A stretch of 33,685 nt of DNA from a bacterium (GTDB lineage Bacteria > UBP14 > UBA6098): contig QNEE01000006.1 in NCBI GenBank assembly GCA_003645085.1, forward strand, positions 1 through 33,685. Direction: 5' to 3'. Position 1 is the first letter of the stretch, and each line of letters starts with the position of its first letter. Shown piece after piece: positions 8,488 through 17,671 of this stretch. A program made the position numbers and the translations under genes. Below the pieces are notes generated by a model. It had not been told where the DNA came from and searched no databases. It saw only the letters and a list, made by a program, of their open reading frames with translations.

Positions 8488-11304
8488 TTAGAGGAACCTT
8501 TTTATTTTCGTTATAAGTTCCTGCAGGGAATAAACCCTTTCGACCTCTACGGGCAGGGAATCGATAAACATTCTGCCGTATGCTCTCGTTCCTATTCGGC
8601 GGTCGCAGAGTATCAAAACGCCGATATCCTCCTCGCCGCGTATAAGCCTTCCTATCCCCTGGCGGAATTTTATTACGGCCTGAGGAACGGTATAGCTGCC
8701 GAAAGGGTCTCCGCCGATACGGCGGATGCGCTCGCATTGACCGGCGAAATACGGGTCTGTAGGGACTGTGAACGGCAATCGAGTCAAGAAAAGCAATTGA
8801 AGGGCCTCGCCGCGGACATCGACCCCTTGCCAGAACGACTCTGTGCCGAAAAGGACCGATTCTTTATCCCCGATAAACCGCTGGGTAAGCTGGCTCCGTC
8901 CGCCCGATATTCCTTGAGCGAGGACGAGAATGCCCTCGCCGGACAATTCTGGGGCAACGACGCTGTAGACATATTTGAGGGCTTTGTAACTCGTAAAAAG
9001 TGCAAGTGCGCCGGCACGTGTTTCTCCGCTCACGCGAGTGATAATTTCCGCAATTGCTGGGAAATAATCTTTTCCCTGCGGTTCTGGGATAAAATCCGGG
9101 AACAGGACGAGGAGTTGAGATGCGAAATCATAGGGGCTACCGAGCAGCATTTTAATTACGCGTTCCGGGTCGAGCAGGTCTAACCCGAGCCGTCCGAGAA
9201 TATAATCGAATTCCCCGGCAACGGACATAGTAGCGCTTGTAAATACTGCCGATTTTTTCTGCGTATGGAAAATGTTATACATTCTCTCGGCTACATCGAG
9301 CGGCGCCCAGCATATCCGTGAGTCGATAGATTCCTGGCGCGGCGGCGATTCCCACCAATAAACCGCATCCGGGTTTACTGGGTTGGTCATATACAGAAGC
9401 GCATCTGCAGCGGCGGAGAGTTTTTCGAGTTGCCCGGCAATCTCGCGTGTGATACGCTCGAGATTATCGTCCTCTTCGTTGGGTAGCCCGGCAAGAATCA
9501 TACTCGCTTTGTCCACCACATCAACTGCGCTTTTCGCGAGTCTTATCAAATCCGTTTTCATAACCTCGAAAACATCCTCCCTTGGATGGAATCTTTGATG
9601 GATGGAATATTCCGCCTGGCGCCAGTTATAGACGAGGTCGAGTCGGTTCGTAAGATTTACGAAGACGGATTCTGTTGTCTCCTTTATATGTCTGACAGTG
9701 GAAACACAGGATTCGTAACCGGCATAAAACTCCTCGGGCAGCTCAAAATTTTTCGAAACGTATTCAAAAAGTTCTGGTAAAAGGCCTCCGGAAGTGATTG
9801 AATCCTGGATGAGTTCGTGTAGCGGTCCGGCGAAATTCCACGTTGTAATCTGGTCTCCGAAGAACTCCGCAGCGACTTCTTCGAGATTATGGGCTTCGTC
9901 GATAATAGCGTGTTTATAATCTCCGAGCACGGCGGAATCCGCTATCTCGGCGAAAAGGAGAGCGTGGTTCACTACGACTATTTGCGCATCCACAACAGCC
10001 GAACGGATTTTCTGGACAAAACATTGTTTCCGAAAAGGGCATCGATTGCCGAGGCAGGTAGCGCTTTCGCTCCTGATTCTCGCCCAAACGCCGGGGTATT
10101 TATTTAGCTGAAAGGAATTGGCCTCGGCGATATCCCCCGACTTCGTTTCTGAGGCCCATACGATAAGTTTCGTTAATGCCGCCCTTTCGTCATAGCGAAG
10201 AACCGAGAAATCGGCGAGCAACCTCTTCAGACGACGTTTGCAGAGATAATTTCCGCGGCCCTTTAGCAACACAGCGCGGAAATCGAACGGCAAAGCTTTG
10301 TAAAGCGCCGGTAAATCCTTGAAAAATAGTTGTTCCTGGAGGTTTTTTGTTTTTGTCGAGACTACGACCTTATCTCCTTTCGCCGAACTGTAAGCTATCG
10401 CCGGTAATAGGTATGCAAACGATTTGCCGGTGCCCGTGCCGGCTTCGACAACGAGGAACATCCCGTAGTTAAGACTATCGAAAACCGCCTGCGCCATTTG
10501 TATCTGCACATCCCGGACGGTGTAGCTCTCGACGATATTCGCGAACGGCGATTCCGGTCCGAGGAACGCGATAACTTCATCCTCGCTCATACTCGATTTT
10601 TCTGGGTCTGCAGGATTTCCAAGGATGTTATCGAACCGGGCGATAAATTCCTGTCGGACCTCCGGCGGTCTTGCTTTTCCGACGAGCCCTGATTTTTCGG
10701 CGGCGGAAACCCAGGTCATAAGAGCGACATCTCCACTGGAAGATGCCACATTTCGCAGAATCCCGAAGATTTCTGGGGACAGCGAAAGTAGTTTTTCCCA
10801 CAGAACCTTCGCGACATCTAAAGTGGCCACGGCGTCAGCTTCTGCTCGATGATGGTTTTCGAGTTCGGTCCGGAATGCTTCCGTTAAAACACCCAGACCG
10901 TGTCCAATCAATCTCGGGAATAGCACACTGGCGGCCGTTTTTGTATCTATTCTGCTTCCCGACCATACAGGGAGGTCGAATCGAACGCTACGTTTGTTTA
11001 TAAAATCGATATCGAAATCGACATTCTGTCCAAGTATAGTGGATGTTCGGAGGAAATCGTGAAGGTCTTGTAGGGCTTCCTTTTCTGGAGGCGCGCCGGC
11101 GACCATTTCGTCGCTAATGCCGGTTAATCGTTGAATTGGATATGGTATTGGCACGCCCGGATTTACGAGGGTAACGAATTTATCGGAGACCTCGCCGCCG
11201 ATAACGCGCAATGCGGCAATCTCGGTTAGGTGGTCGGAATCGGGGTCGAGGCCGGTCGTCTCGACATCGATAACAATAAGGTTCTCCTCGTTTAACGGAT
11301 TCAT
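8488..11304 (-). CDS. dinG: DnaQ-type 3'-5' exonuclease fused to DinG-family Fe-S helicase
   Basis: 938 aa; exonuclease motif IVIDVETTGLDPDSD; Walker A EAGTGTGKSFAYL; HAIIDEAHNLEE; Cys set CKRR...CLGNRCPFRKQC; C-terminal GIGRLIRGEEDIGVLILCDRR. Confidence 0.92.
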   Translation of the reverse strand: MNPLNEENLIVIDVETTGLDPDSDHLTEIAALRVIGGEVSDKFVTLVNPGVPIPYPIQRLTGISDEMVAGAPPEKEALQDLHDFLRTSTILGQNVDFDIDFINKRSVRFDLPVWSGSRIDTKTAASVLFPRLIGHGLGVLTEAFRTELENHHRAEADAVATLDVAKVLWEKLLSLSPEIFGILRNVASSSGDVALMTWVSAAEKSGLVGKARPPEVRQEFIARFDNILGNPADPEKSSMSEDEVIAFLGPESPFANIVESYTVRDVQIQMAQAVFDSLNYGMFLVVEAGTGTGKSFAYLLPAIAYSSAKGDKVVVSTKTKNLQEQLFFKDLPALYKALPFDFRAVLLKGRGNYLCKRRLKRLLADFSVLRYDERAALTKLIVWASETKSGDIAEANSFQLNKYPGVWARIRSESATCLGNRCPFRKQCFVQKIRSAVVDAQIVVVNHALLFAEIADSAVLGDYKHAIIDEAHNLEEVAAEFFGDQITTWNFAGPLHELIQDSITSGGLLPELFEYVSKNFELPEEFYAGYESCVSTVRHIKETTESVFVNLTNRLDLVYNWRQAEYSIHQRFHPREDVFEVMKTDLIRLAKSAVDVVDKASMILAGLPNEEDDNLERITREIAGQLEKLSAAADALLYMTNPVNPDAVYWWESPPRQESIDSRICWAPLDVAERMYNIFHTQKKSAVFTSATMSVAGEFDYILGRLGLDLLDPERVIKMLLGSPYDFASQLLVLFPDFIPEPQGKDYFPAIAEIITRVSGETRAGALALFTSYKALKYVYSVVAPELSGEGILVLAQGISGGRSQLTQRFIGDKESVLFGTESFWQGVDVRGEALQLLFLTRLPFTVPTDPYFAGQCERIRRIGGDPFGSYTVPQAVIKFRQGIGRLIRGEEDIGVLILCDRRIGTRAYGRMFIDSLPVEVERVYSLQELITKIKRFL

Positions 11305-11312
11305 ACTATAAA

Positions 11313-11337
11313 TGATAATCCCTCAAACCGATTATCA
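11313..11337. repeat. 8-bp perfect inverted repeat just upstream of the dnaQ-dinG start codon
   Basis: TGATAATC-CCTCAAACC-GATTATCA; ends fewer than 10 nt from the start codon at 11304. Confidence 0.6.
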
Positions 11338-11592
11338 CAAGCGTTTAGTTTCGTGAATTCGCTAAAAAACGGGACATAGAAAAATCGTCCTAACGAAAAC
11401 CGATATACCACGGTTATATTGGAAGTTATTGTTTTTCTGGGGGCACTTTCGCGAAATCGCAGAACCTCAGGTAAAGGATAAACAACGATATAGCGTTCAA
11501 ATAGATTAATAGCTAACGGACGCGAATCCCAGTGAAATGGGTATTTGTCTGGATTTTGTTATTTTGATAGGTAGAATTTCTCAATAACCCTC

Positions 11593-11621
11593 TTGACCTT
11601 ATACCCTAAAAAAGATATATT
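11593..11621 (+). promoter_or_regulatory. Candidate sigma70-type promoter for the gene at 11658
   Basis: TTGACC (11593-11598), 17 nt, TATATT (11616-11621). Confidence 0.5.
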
Positions 11622-11657
11622 TCTATAAGTTAATGCGATTTGAAGGAAATTAAGATT

Positions 11658-12602
11658 ATGGATTGTATTGCAACAGAAAAACTAGCAGGAGAATGGATAG
11701 CATTGCTAAAAGCGAATCCTATTCCCAGACTTCTTAAAGAGCACGACATAGGTTTAACCAATCGAATCCAAAGAGATTTACTGGATAATCCTTCCGAGTC
11801 TATAGCCGAACCGGTCGTGGAGGACACTACCTATAAGACTCTGGTTAGACGTCAAAAACCGGATGGCAGCTGGCGCGAGTCTGGCAGGAAGAAAAGCGAG
11901 GAGAGTTGGACCTTTATAACGACCTTACGTTCGCTATATAAACTGATAGATTTGGGTGGTGGGCAGGGAGTCGAGGTTTTCGACCGAGGCGTAAAATATA
12001 TACTCGGCACGCAGACGTGTGACGGCGATTTTCGAGGAGCTTATGGTCCGGATATTCCTTCACCGAATTACACAGGTATGGTTGCGGAGGTTCTTTTTAG
12101 GGGAGGGACAGAGTATTATGAACCGGCAATGGCCGCTATTAAATGGCTTGTGGATATCCGCAGGAACGACGGCGGTTGGGCGATTCCCATTTTACGAAGT
12201 CGAGCCAAGAAAGACCCATCGAGCCACGTTGTTACAGGAATGGCGTTACGCGGTTTCATTAATGAACCTGAAAAACGTTATTGGAAAGAGGCGGAAAAAG
12301 CCGGTGAGTTACTATCGAGGTGCATATTCAAAGCGGACAAATATCCCGACCGCAGGGGAGTCGAATACTGGGGGAAGTTATCGTATCCGTTCTGGTTCAC
12401 AGACGTTTTATCTACGCTCGACGTTCTCTCTGGATTGGGTTTCGACCTTTCGACCGGCCGAATGCAACGGGCATTCGATTGGCTACTCGGCCAACAAGAT
12501 AGCGACGGTTACTGGCATTCCGATTTCCGCAAGAACAGAAAAGAACCGGACCCCTGGCTTACTTTTGCGGCTTTGAGGACGATTAAGTCGCTGGTAGGAT
12601 AG
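11658..12602 (+). CDS. Prenyltransferase/squalene-oxidase repeat (alpha/alpha toroid) protein
   Basis: QW/DGxW-like repeats: RRQKPDGSW, QTCDGDF, RRNDGGW, QQDSDGYW, spaced along a helical protein. ATG at 11658 preferred over the tracked TTG at 11640 because of SD AAGGA and the upstream promoter. Confidence 0.7.
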   Translation: MDCIATEKLAGEWIALLKANPIPRLLKEHDIGLTNRIQRDLLDNPSESIAEPVVEDTTYKTLVRRQKPDGSWRESGRKKSEESWTFITTLRSLYKLIDLGGGQGVEVFDRGVKYILGTQTCDGDFRGAYGPDIPSPNYTGMVAEVLFRGGTEYYEPAMAAIKWLVDIRRNDGGWAIPILRSRAKKDPSSHVVTGMALRGFINEPEKRYWKEAEKAGELLSRCIFKADKYPDRRGVEYWGKLSYPFWFTDVLSTLDVLSGLGFDLSTGRMQRAFDWLLGQQDSDGYWHSDFRKNRKEPDPWLTFAALRTIKSLVG

Positions 12603-12720
12603 ATTTCGTTACGGCTACGTTATTTTCGACCGGTATCGGTGTGTTAATCTTGTTTTTTGTTCTTAAGTTTGTTGAGAACTTTTTTTTCTAAAAAATTAGG
12701 TGAAAAGGAGTTTTTACGTC

Positions 12721-13362
12721 GTGAGTGAAAACCCGACCCGAATTTATCTCGTCCGGCATGGTGAGACGGCCTCCAATGTCGAAGGGCTATTTCGTGGGAG
12801 GTCTGATATTCCATTAAACGATAATGGATTAGAACAAGCACGCGATTTAGCCGATGTATTCCGTAAGTATCCGTTCGATGCCGTTTATTCTAGCCCGTTG
12901 AGCAGGGCGATGGAAACGGCGAAAGCTATTGTCGCAAATCGGCCAATCGCAGTGGTCTCTATCCCCGATTTCAATAATATCGACCTTGGCGAATGGACCG
13001 GGCGACCTAAGAGCGAAATCGAAAAGGAATATCCCGAACTCTGGGAACAATGGATAACGGTTCCCGAGGAGTTGGTTATACCGGGCGGAGAGAAAATTAT
13101 GTCCGTCAGGAAACGGTCTTTCGAGGCTTTACAAAAGCTTACCCAAAAACACAGTGGAGGATGTTTCGCGGTCGTTAGTCATAGAGCCGTTCTAAAACCG
13201 CTAATCGCCGCGGTTCTCAATATGGCGTTGCCGTTTTTTTGGCGCTTACATCTGGATACGGCGAGTTTTACTATATTCGAACACACGGAAAAAAGGGGTT
13301 ATGTGCTTACTTGTTTTAATTCGACCCATCATCTAAAGAAATACGTGATAGAAAAGGTCTGA
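12721..13362 (+). CDS. Histidine phosphatase superfamily protein (phosphoglycerate mutase-like)
   Basis: YLVRHGETASNVEGLFRGRSDIPLNDNGLEQA and AVVSHRAVLKPL catalytic motifs. GTG at 12721 preferred (MSENPTRIYLVRHGE) because the SD AAAAGGAG lies inside the longer tracked ORF beginning at 12700. Confidence 0.88.
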   Translation: MSENPTRIYLVRHGETASNVEGLFRGRSDIPLNDNGLEQARDLADVFRKYPFDAVYSSPLSRAMETAKAIVANRPIAVVSIPDFNNIDLGEWTGRPKSEIEKEYPELWEQWITVPEELVIPGGEKIMSVRKRSFEALQKLTQKHSGGCFAVVSHRAVLKPLIAAVLNMALPFFWRLHLDTASFTIFEHTEKRGYVLTCFNSTHHLKKYVIEKV

Positions 13363-13363
13363 T

Positions 13364-14443
13364 ATGAGTTTGTGGAAAGTTACAATATCGGTTATAGTCT
13401 GCCTGATTGTTTTTATTGTCGGTTGCGGGCGTAAATCCTCATATGAAACGGCCGAGGTGCTTTTCGGAGAAATAATAGAATCGGACGACCATTACGCACC
13501 ACAGATAATGGCCAATAATTGGGAGACGATGGATATTCTCCGGGAGGCATACCACAACGACCCTGACGACGAACGCGTCAGGTCTATATTCAACACCTTT
13601 TACAGCAGCCGGTTCGACTTGACCTTAGAGGAATCGTTATCGAAATCTATGGATATAATAATCGAATACGGCTCTAATCTTTTACGGTTAACGCCGAAGG
13701 ACGGGATACTTCTCGTATATCACGAGCAAATATATTATCCGGTTAGATACGCGCAGGATATAGATGGTGTTAATCCTGATATTCCGGTTATTTGCGGCAA
13801 ATTCTTGCCATTTAAGCGATATAGAGATTATCTTTCCGCGCGTTATGGTTTATGTTTTCCCTACGGTTTTCCGACGGTAAAAAGCGCCGACGACGAGGAA
13901 TATAAGTCGACCACTGTAAATGGATTAAGGTGGGTGGCGGATTCTCTGGGAAAACCGGTTCTTATCAACATGAATATGCCTTTAGAGGCTCGACCGGCAA
14001 ACGGGGCGTTGACGTATGGTTTCGGGAAACTTTACGGATTGCCTCTGACAAACGAGGAAATTAAACAGAAGAACCTCGAGTTCTATTCTTCTGTTCTTGT
14101 TTTCGATGCTGTTGCGGATACGACGTTTATGCTTCCTAATCTCGTCGAAGGAATGGTTCAATGGTATGCGGAAGCGCCTTTAGTTCAGGCTACTCACTGG
14201 CTTGCCGATGGCGATACGGCGTTTGTGGACACGCTTTTAAGTGTCCTAATAGAAAGGCTTCCGAGTTTTTGGAGACCAGCGAGTTATTATTTTTTCCTTC
14301 ACCCTGAACTTTCGGGGCAACCTAGGGAAGAGTTAATTGCCAGAATAGAAAGGTTCATTAAATTTAACCCGGACAAGCGGAACGCTCAAAACACCCTCAA
14401 GGGGATTTTAGCTACCGAGGGAAACACAGGCGAGGAAAAATGA
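13364..14443 (+). CDS. Putative lipoprotein of unknown function
   Basis: N-terminus MSLWKVTISVIVCLIVFIVGCGRKS has a lipobox-like IVGC; 1-nt gap to the upstream stop; ATGA overlap with the downstream gene. Confidence 0.75.
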   Translation: MSLWKVTISVIVCLIVFIVGCGRKSSYETAEVLFGEIIESDDHYAPQIMANNWETMDILREAYHNDPDDERVRSIFNTFYSSRFDLTLEESLSKSMDIIIEYGSNLLRLTPKDGILLVYHEQIYYPVRYAQDIDGVNPDIPVICGKFLPFKRYRDYLSARYGLCFPYGFPTVKSADDEEYKSTTVNGLRWVADSLGKPVLINMNMPLEARPANGALTYGFGKLYGLPLTNEEIKQKNLEFYSSVLVFDAVADTTFMLPNLVEGMVQWYAEAPLVQATHWLADGDTAFVDTLLSVLIERLPSFWRPASYYFFLHPELSGQPREELIARIERFIKFNPDKRNAQNTLKGILATEGNTGEEK

Positions 14444-17400
14444 CCCCAGAAAAACGCGTAAACGCCGGCGGTTTTTACGAGCATTACCAATCTCTAATAA
14501 CGGATAGGTTTGTAGGCAGGGAAGAGGCTCTCGCGCAGGTCGCCGAGATTTTACAATATCCTCGTCGCGGCAAGGGGATGCCCGTGGTTGTGATAACAGG
14601 TCAATCCGGTAGCGGTAAAAGCTGGTTATTGGCCAGGATTTCGCAAAAACTATCGGATGAGATGCTGCCGTTTATCCCGATAGATTTGCGCACTACCGTT
14701 CAGGAAACGCTTCCCGGAGGTTTTGTTCATATAGCCAACGAGACGACAAAACGGGTAAGCATTAAGACGCCGCGTCTTAACAAGGTTTTGGATATTTATC
14801 TTAAGCGTTTTATGGGCATAACTACCGACCCTGTGGAAGATTCGGGCGGTTTTTTTCGGGGAATTATCAGGTCTCTACGCGGTGAACCAGACGAGGATGC
14901 AATAGAGGCGACCGAATTGAGCAGAATTTATGGCGAAAACTGGGATGAGATACTCCCGGGCAGACCGCTTTACGAGCATCTAAAGGCTATGGCTATAGCA
15001 TTAGCAGAGGATATCGACAGTGGTTTAGAACGGACGAAATATCCTTTTATTACATTGCTTTTCGATTCGTGGGAGGATTACGCTAACCGTTTCGCGTCAC
15101 ACTGGTTCCGGTTATTTGATACAGCCAACAGGCTTTTTGTAATAATAGCAACGTGTCATCCTCCGGAAAACCGCGAGTTTATCAACATAACGCTCGGGGA
15201 TTTCGACGATACCGAGGCCAGCACCGTTCTCGAAAGAAGAGGTATCGGTTCGGGGCAAGCTTGCGCGAGAATAATTGGGAATACGGGGAATAATCCTCTG
15301 GCTATTTCTCTGGCGGCTTCGCTTGCGGACACTTTGACGCGCAAAGGGGATATTATTCGGAGTAATTCGTTCGATATCGGGGAGGATTCCACCGCCGTCG
15401 AGGAGTATTCGAAAAATACGTGGAAAGGTCTTCGCGAGTCGGAGCAATACGCTCTCGCTGCGTGCATCCGCGGGGATGGTCTACCTATCGGGATGTTCGC
15501 CGAGCTTTTCGCCCAAAGAGCCGACTTATTGCCGAGTTTGATTGTGGTATCCGGTTTTGTTCCTTTCGACCCGGTATTGTCGGGCACGTCGCCGGTTAGA
15601 TTGCATCGTCTATTAAAACCGATATTCGAGAAACTGTCGATGGATGTTACCCTTCCAACAGAGGCAGACCTTGCGGAGAGAACGAAGCGCCTTATGGGCC
15701 GGGACGACCATCCCGCCTGGGAGACTGCTCATACAAAACTCGATATGCGTATCGAACCTGAAGAGGCTTTCAACGCTGCAATCGAGCAAGTAATAGGTCT
15801 CGTTATGTTCGGCGATTTCGACCAGGCCGAGAGTCTCTGGCGGTCGGCTCGGCCGGTTTCGAATAAAAGGGGATTGGCCGCTGTCCATTGTGTTATCGGT
15901 AATCGGCTTATTGCAGATACCTTTTCGAGTGATGAACGCGTGGAATACTTCGGTTCGTTCGAGTCGGACGACACTATTTACGACGGCGCTTACCGTATCG
16001 AATATGCGCGAGCCGTGGCGGACAATGGCGATAACGAAACCGCTTTGAAAGAACTTCAGGATTGTGTAAGCGCACTATCCGGTGCTATCACCGAAACATC
16101 CGGCGGTGAACCCGCGTTGTGGTATTTGCGCGGCAGGGCATTGCATCTGGCGGCGGAGCTTATCAATCGGGCTGGAGTGCCAAAAGAAGCTATCTCTACT
16201 GGAGAGAAAGCTCTGGTTTCTTTTGACAGAGCTATTAATAGCGGTCTCGACCCGGCAGGATTGATATCGATTGATTCTGCCCGGACTACTGTGTTGATGG
16301 CCGAAGCCGAAAGCTCGTTTGGAGACCTGAAAGGAGCGTTGAAAAGACTCGATAAAGCCCGCGAATCTATTTTTAGGGCTATCGAAAAAAGGAGTGTCTC
16401 ATTGCCGGACATAAACCTGCTTGCAGCAGAAATACTATATTATCGCGGAAAAATACACAAGCTTGCGGGTAACTGGACGGAATCGGAGGAGTTTTTCAAT
16501 TCTGCTCTGGCAGAACTTAAGAATATAAATAATTCGTTCGTTCAACCGTCCGCGGAAGGCGAACTATTCGCAGGGAAAATATATCTCGCTCTTGCGGAAT
16601 TGATAGAAAAGACTGGTTCGGAAGAAACGGCTATCGAGGTTATCGGGCGAGCGCAGGATGCCTTTGCCCGCTATGAGGAATTAATCGGCGGTAACGACCC
16701 CGCTGGTTGGATAGGGCGCGGGAAAGCGCTTCTTATAAAAAGCAATCTACTTTCTATGGATGACACAGAAGAGGCTATCTCATCGGCTCGCGAGGCACGG
16801 CGATATTTTGAAAAAGCTTGGGATAACGAGAGTTCTCTGGATGCAGCGGCATGCGAGATAGACGCTCTTATATTAGAAGGCGATTTGCTTGCTGAAGATG
16901 ATAAACCGTTTGATGAGTTATTCGATAAGGCGGAGAAAACTCTTATTGCAAAACTGGATACCCCGGCATCCAGAGTTCAGTTTTTGAAGCGGTGGGTAAA
17001 ACTCGCGAAATCGCGTGGACGGGCGGCTTATTTAAATTCAGACCACGATACCGCCACACGTTATTTTGCGGATGCTATCGAGGGGTATGAAGATTTACAT
17101 AATATCGCACCGGAACAGCTTTCGATAGCGGATTTGGCGGAGATTCAACTTGCCTCGGCGATAGCGCTTCGCGCGGGCGGTGAGCCGTATAACGCTTTCC
17201 AATCGTTAATTCGCGCGGAGGAGGCTTTCGAAATTGCTGCCGATAAATCCACAAATGAGGGTCGGCGTAAGGTTTTACGCGCGAGTATCGGGGTATATAA
17301 CGACCTCGAATCGACCGGGCACGACGAGGAGGCTTTCGAGGCGGCGCTTTTCGTTCTCGAACTTATCGCACAGATAGGCGGGCAGGAGGTAATGGAGATT

Positions 17401-17508
17401 GGCCACGAATTACTCGTATTCTGGGAAGCTCAGGGCCTTTCACTAGCCGACAGTCGCCGGCTGGAACAGGTTGCCGCCCCGTTGAGGGAATATTGGGGCG
17501 AAACCTGA
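14440..17508 (+). CDS. STAND/AAA-type P-loop NTPase with C-terminal TPR-like helical repeats
   Basis: 1022 aa; DRFVGREEALAQVAEIL...VVVITGQSGSGKSWLLARI (Walker A), FITLLFDSWEDY (Walker B-like); long alpha-helical C-terminal two-thirds with TPR-like periodicity (YYRGKIHKLAGNWTESEEFFNSALAEL). Confidence 0.78.
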   Translation: MTPEKRVNAGGFYEHYQSLITDRFVGREEALAQVAEILQYPRRGKGMPVVVITGQSGSGKSWLLARISQKLSDEMLPFIPIDLRTTVQETLPGGFVHIANETTKRVSIKTPRLNKVLDIYLKRFMGITTDPVEDSGGFFRGIIRSLRGEPDEDAIEATELSRIYGENWDEILPGRPLYEHLKAMAIALAEDIDSGLERTKYPFITLLFDSWEDYANRFASHWFRLFDTANRLFVIIATCHPPENREFINITLGDFDDTEASTVLERRGIGSGQACARIIGNTGNNPLAISLAASLADTLTRKGDIIRSNSFDIGEDSTAVEEYSKNTWKGLRESEQYALAACIRGDGLPIGMFAELFAQRADLLPSLIVVSGFVPFDPVLSGTSPVRLHRLLKPIFEKLSMDVTLPTEADLAERTKRLMGRDDHPAWETAHTKLDMRIEPEEAFNAAIEQVIGLVMFGDFDQAESLWRSARPVSNKRGLAAVHCVIGNRLIADTFSSDERVEYFGSFESDDTIYDGAYRIEYARAVADNGDNETALKELQDCVSALSGAITETSGGEPALWYLRGRALHLAAELINRAGVPKEAISTGEKALVSFDRAINSGLDPAGLISIDSARTTVLMAEAESSFGDLKGALKRLDKARESIFRAIEKRSVSLPDINLLAAEILYYRGKIHKLAGNWTESEEFFNSALAELKNINNSFVQPSAEGELFAGKIYLALAELIEKTGSEETAIEVIGRAQDAFARYEELIGGNDPAGWIGRGKALLIKSNLLSMDDTEEAISSAREARRYFEKAWDNESSLDAAACEIDALILEGDLLAEDDKPFDELFDKAEKTLIAKLDTPASRVQFLKRWVKLAKSRGRAAYLNSDHDTATRYFADAIEGYEDLHNIAPEQLSIADLAEIQLASAIALRAGGEPYNAFQSLIRAEEAFEIAADKSTNEGRRKVLRASIGVYNDLESTGHDEEAFEAALFVLELIAQIGGQEVMEIGHELLVFWEAQGLSLADSRRLEQVAAPLREYWGET

Positions 17509-17544
17509 AAATCGATATTGTTATAAGTTTGCCTGGTTGATTAG

Positions 17545-17573
17545 TTGACCTTTACTGCCCTTTTGGATAATAA
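17545..17573 (+). promoter_or_regulatory. Candidate sigma70-type promoter for the aminotransferase gene
   Basis: TTGACC (17545-17550), 17 nt, TAATAA (17568-17573). Confidence 0.45.
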
Positions 17574-17671
17574 ATTTTCCGCATTAGAGAGTATTTGTAA
17601 TAGGAAATTTAATAGACTGCTGATACAAAACAAAACTGACCAAAAAATATCGAAATTTGAAAGGAGCTGTT

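Noticed and set aside
11550-11556. CCCA-GTGAAA-TGGG hairpin and other short stems in the 11305-11590 gap
   Set aside because: 4-5 bp stems are expected by chance; only the 8-bp repeat next to dinG was retained.
12019-12576. 185-aa plus-strand ORF
   Set aside because: Alternative frame inside the toroid protein; no coherent motifs.
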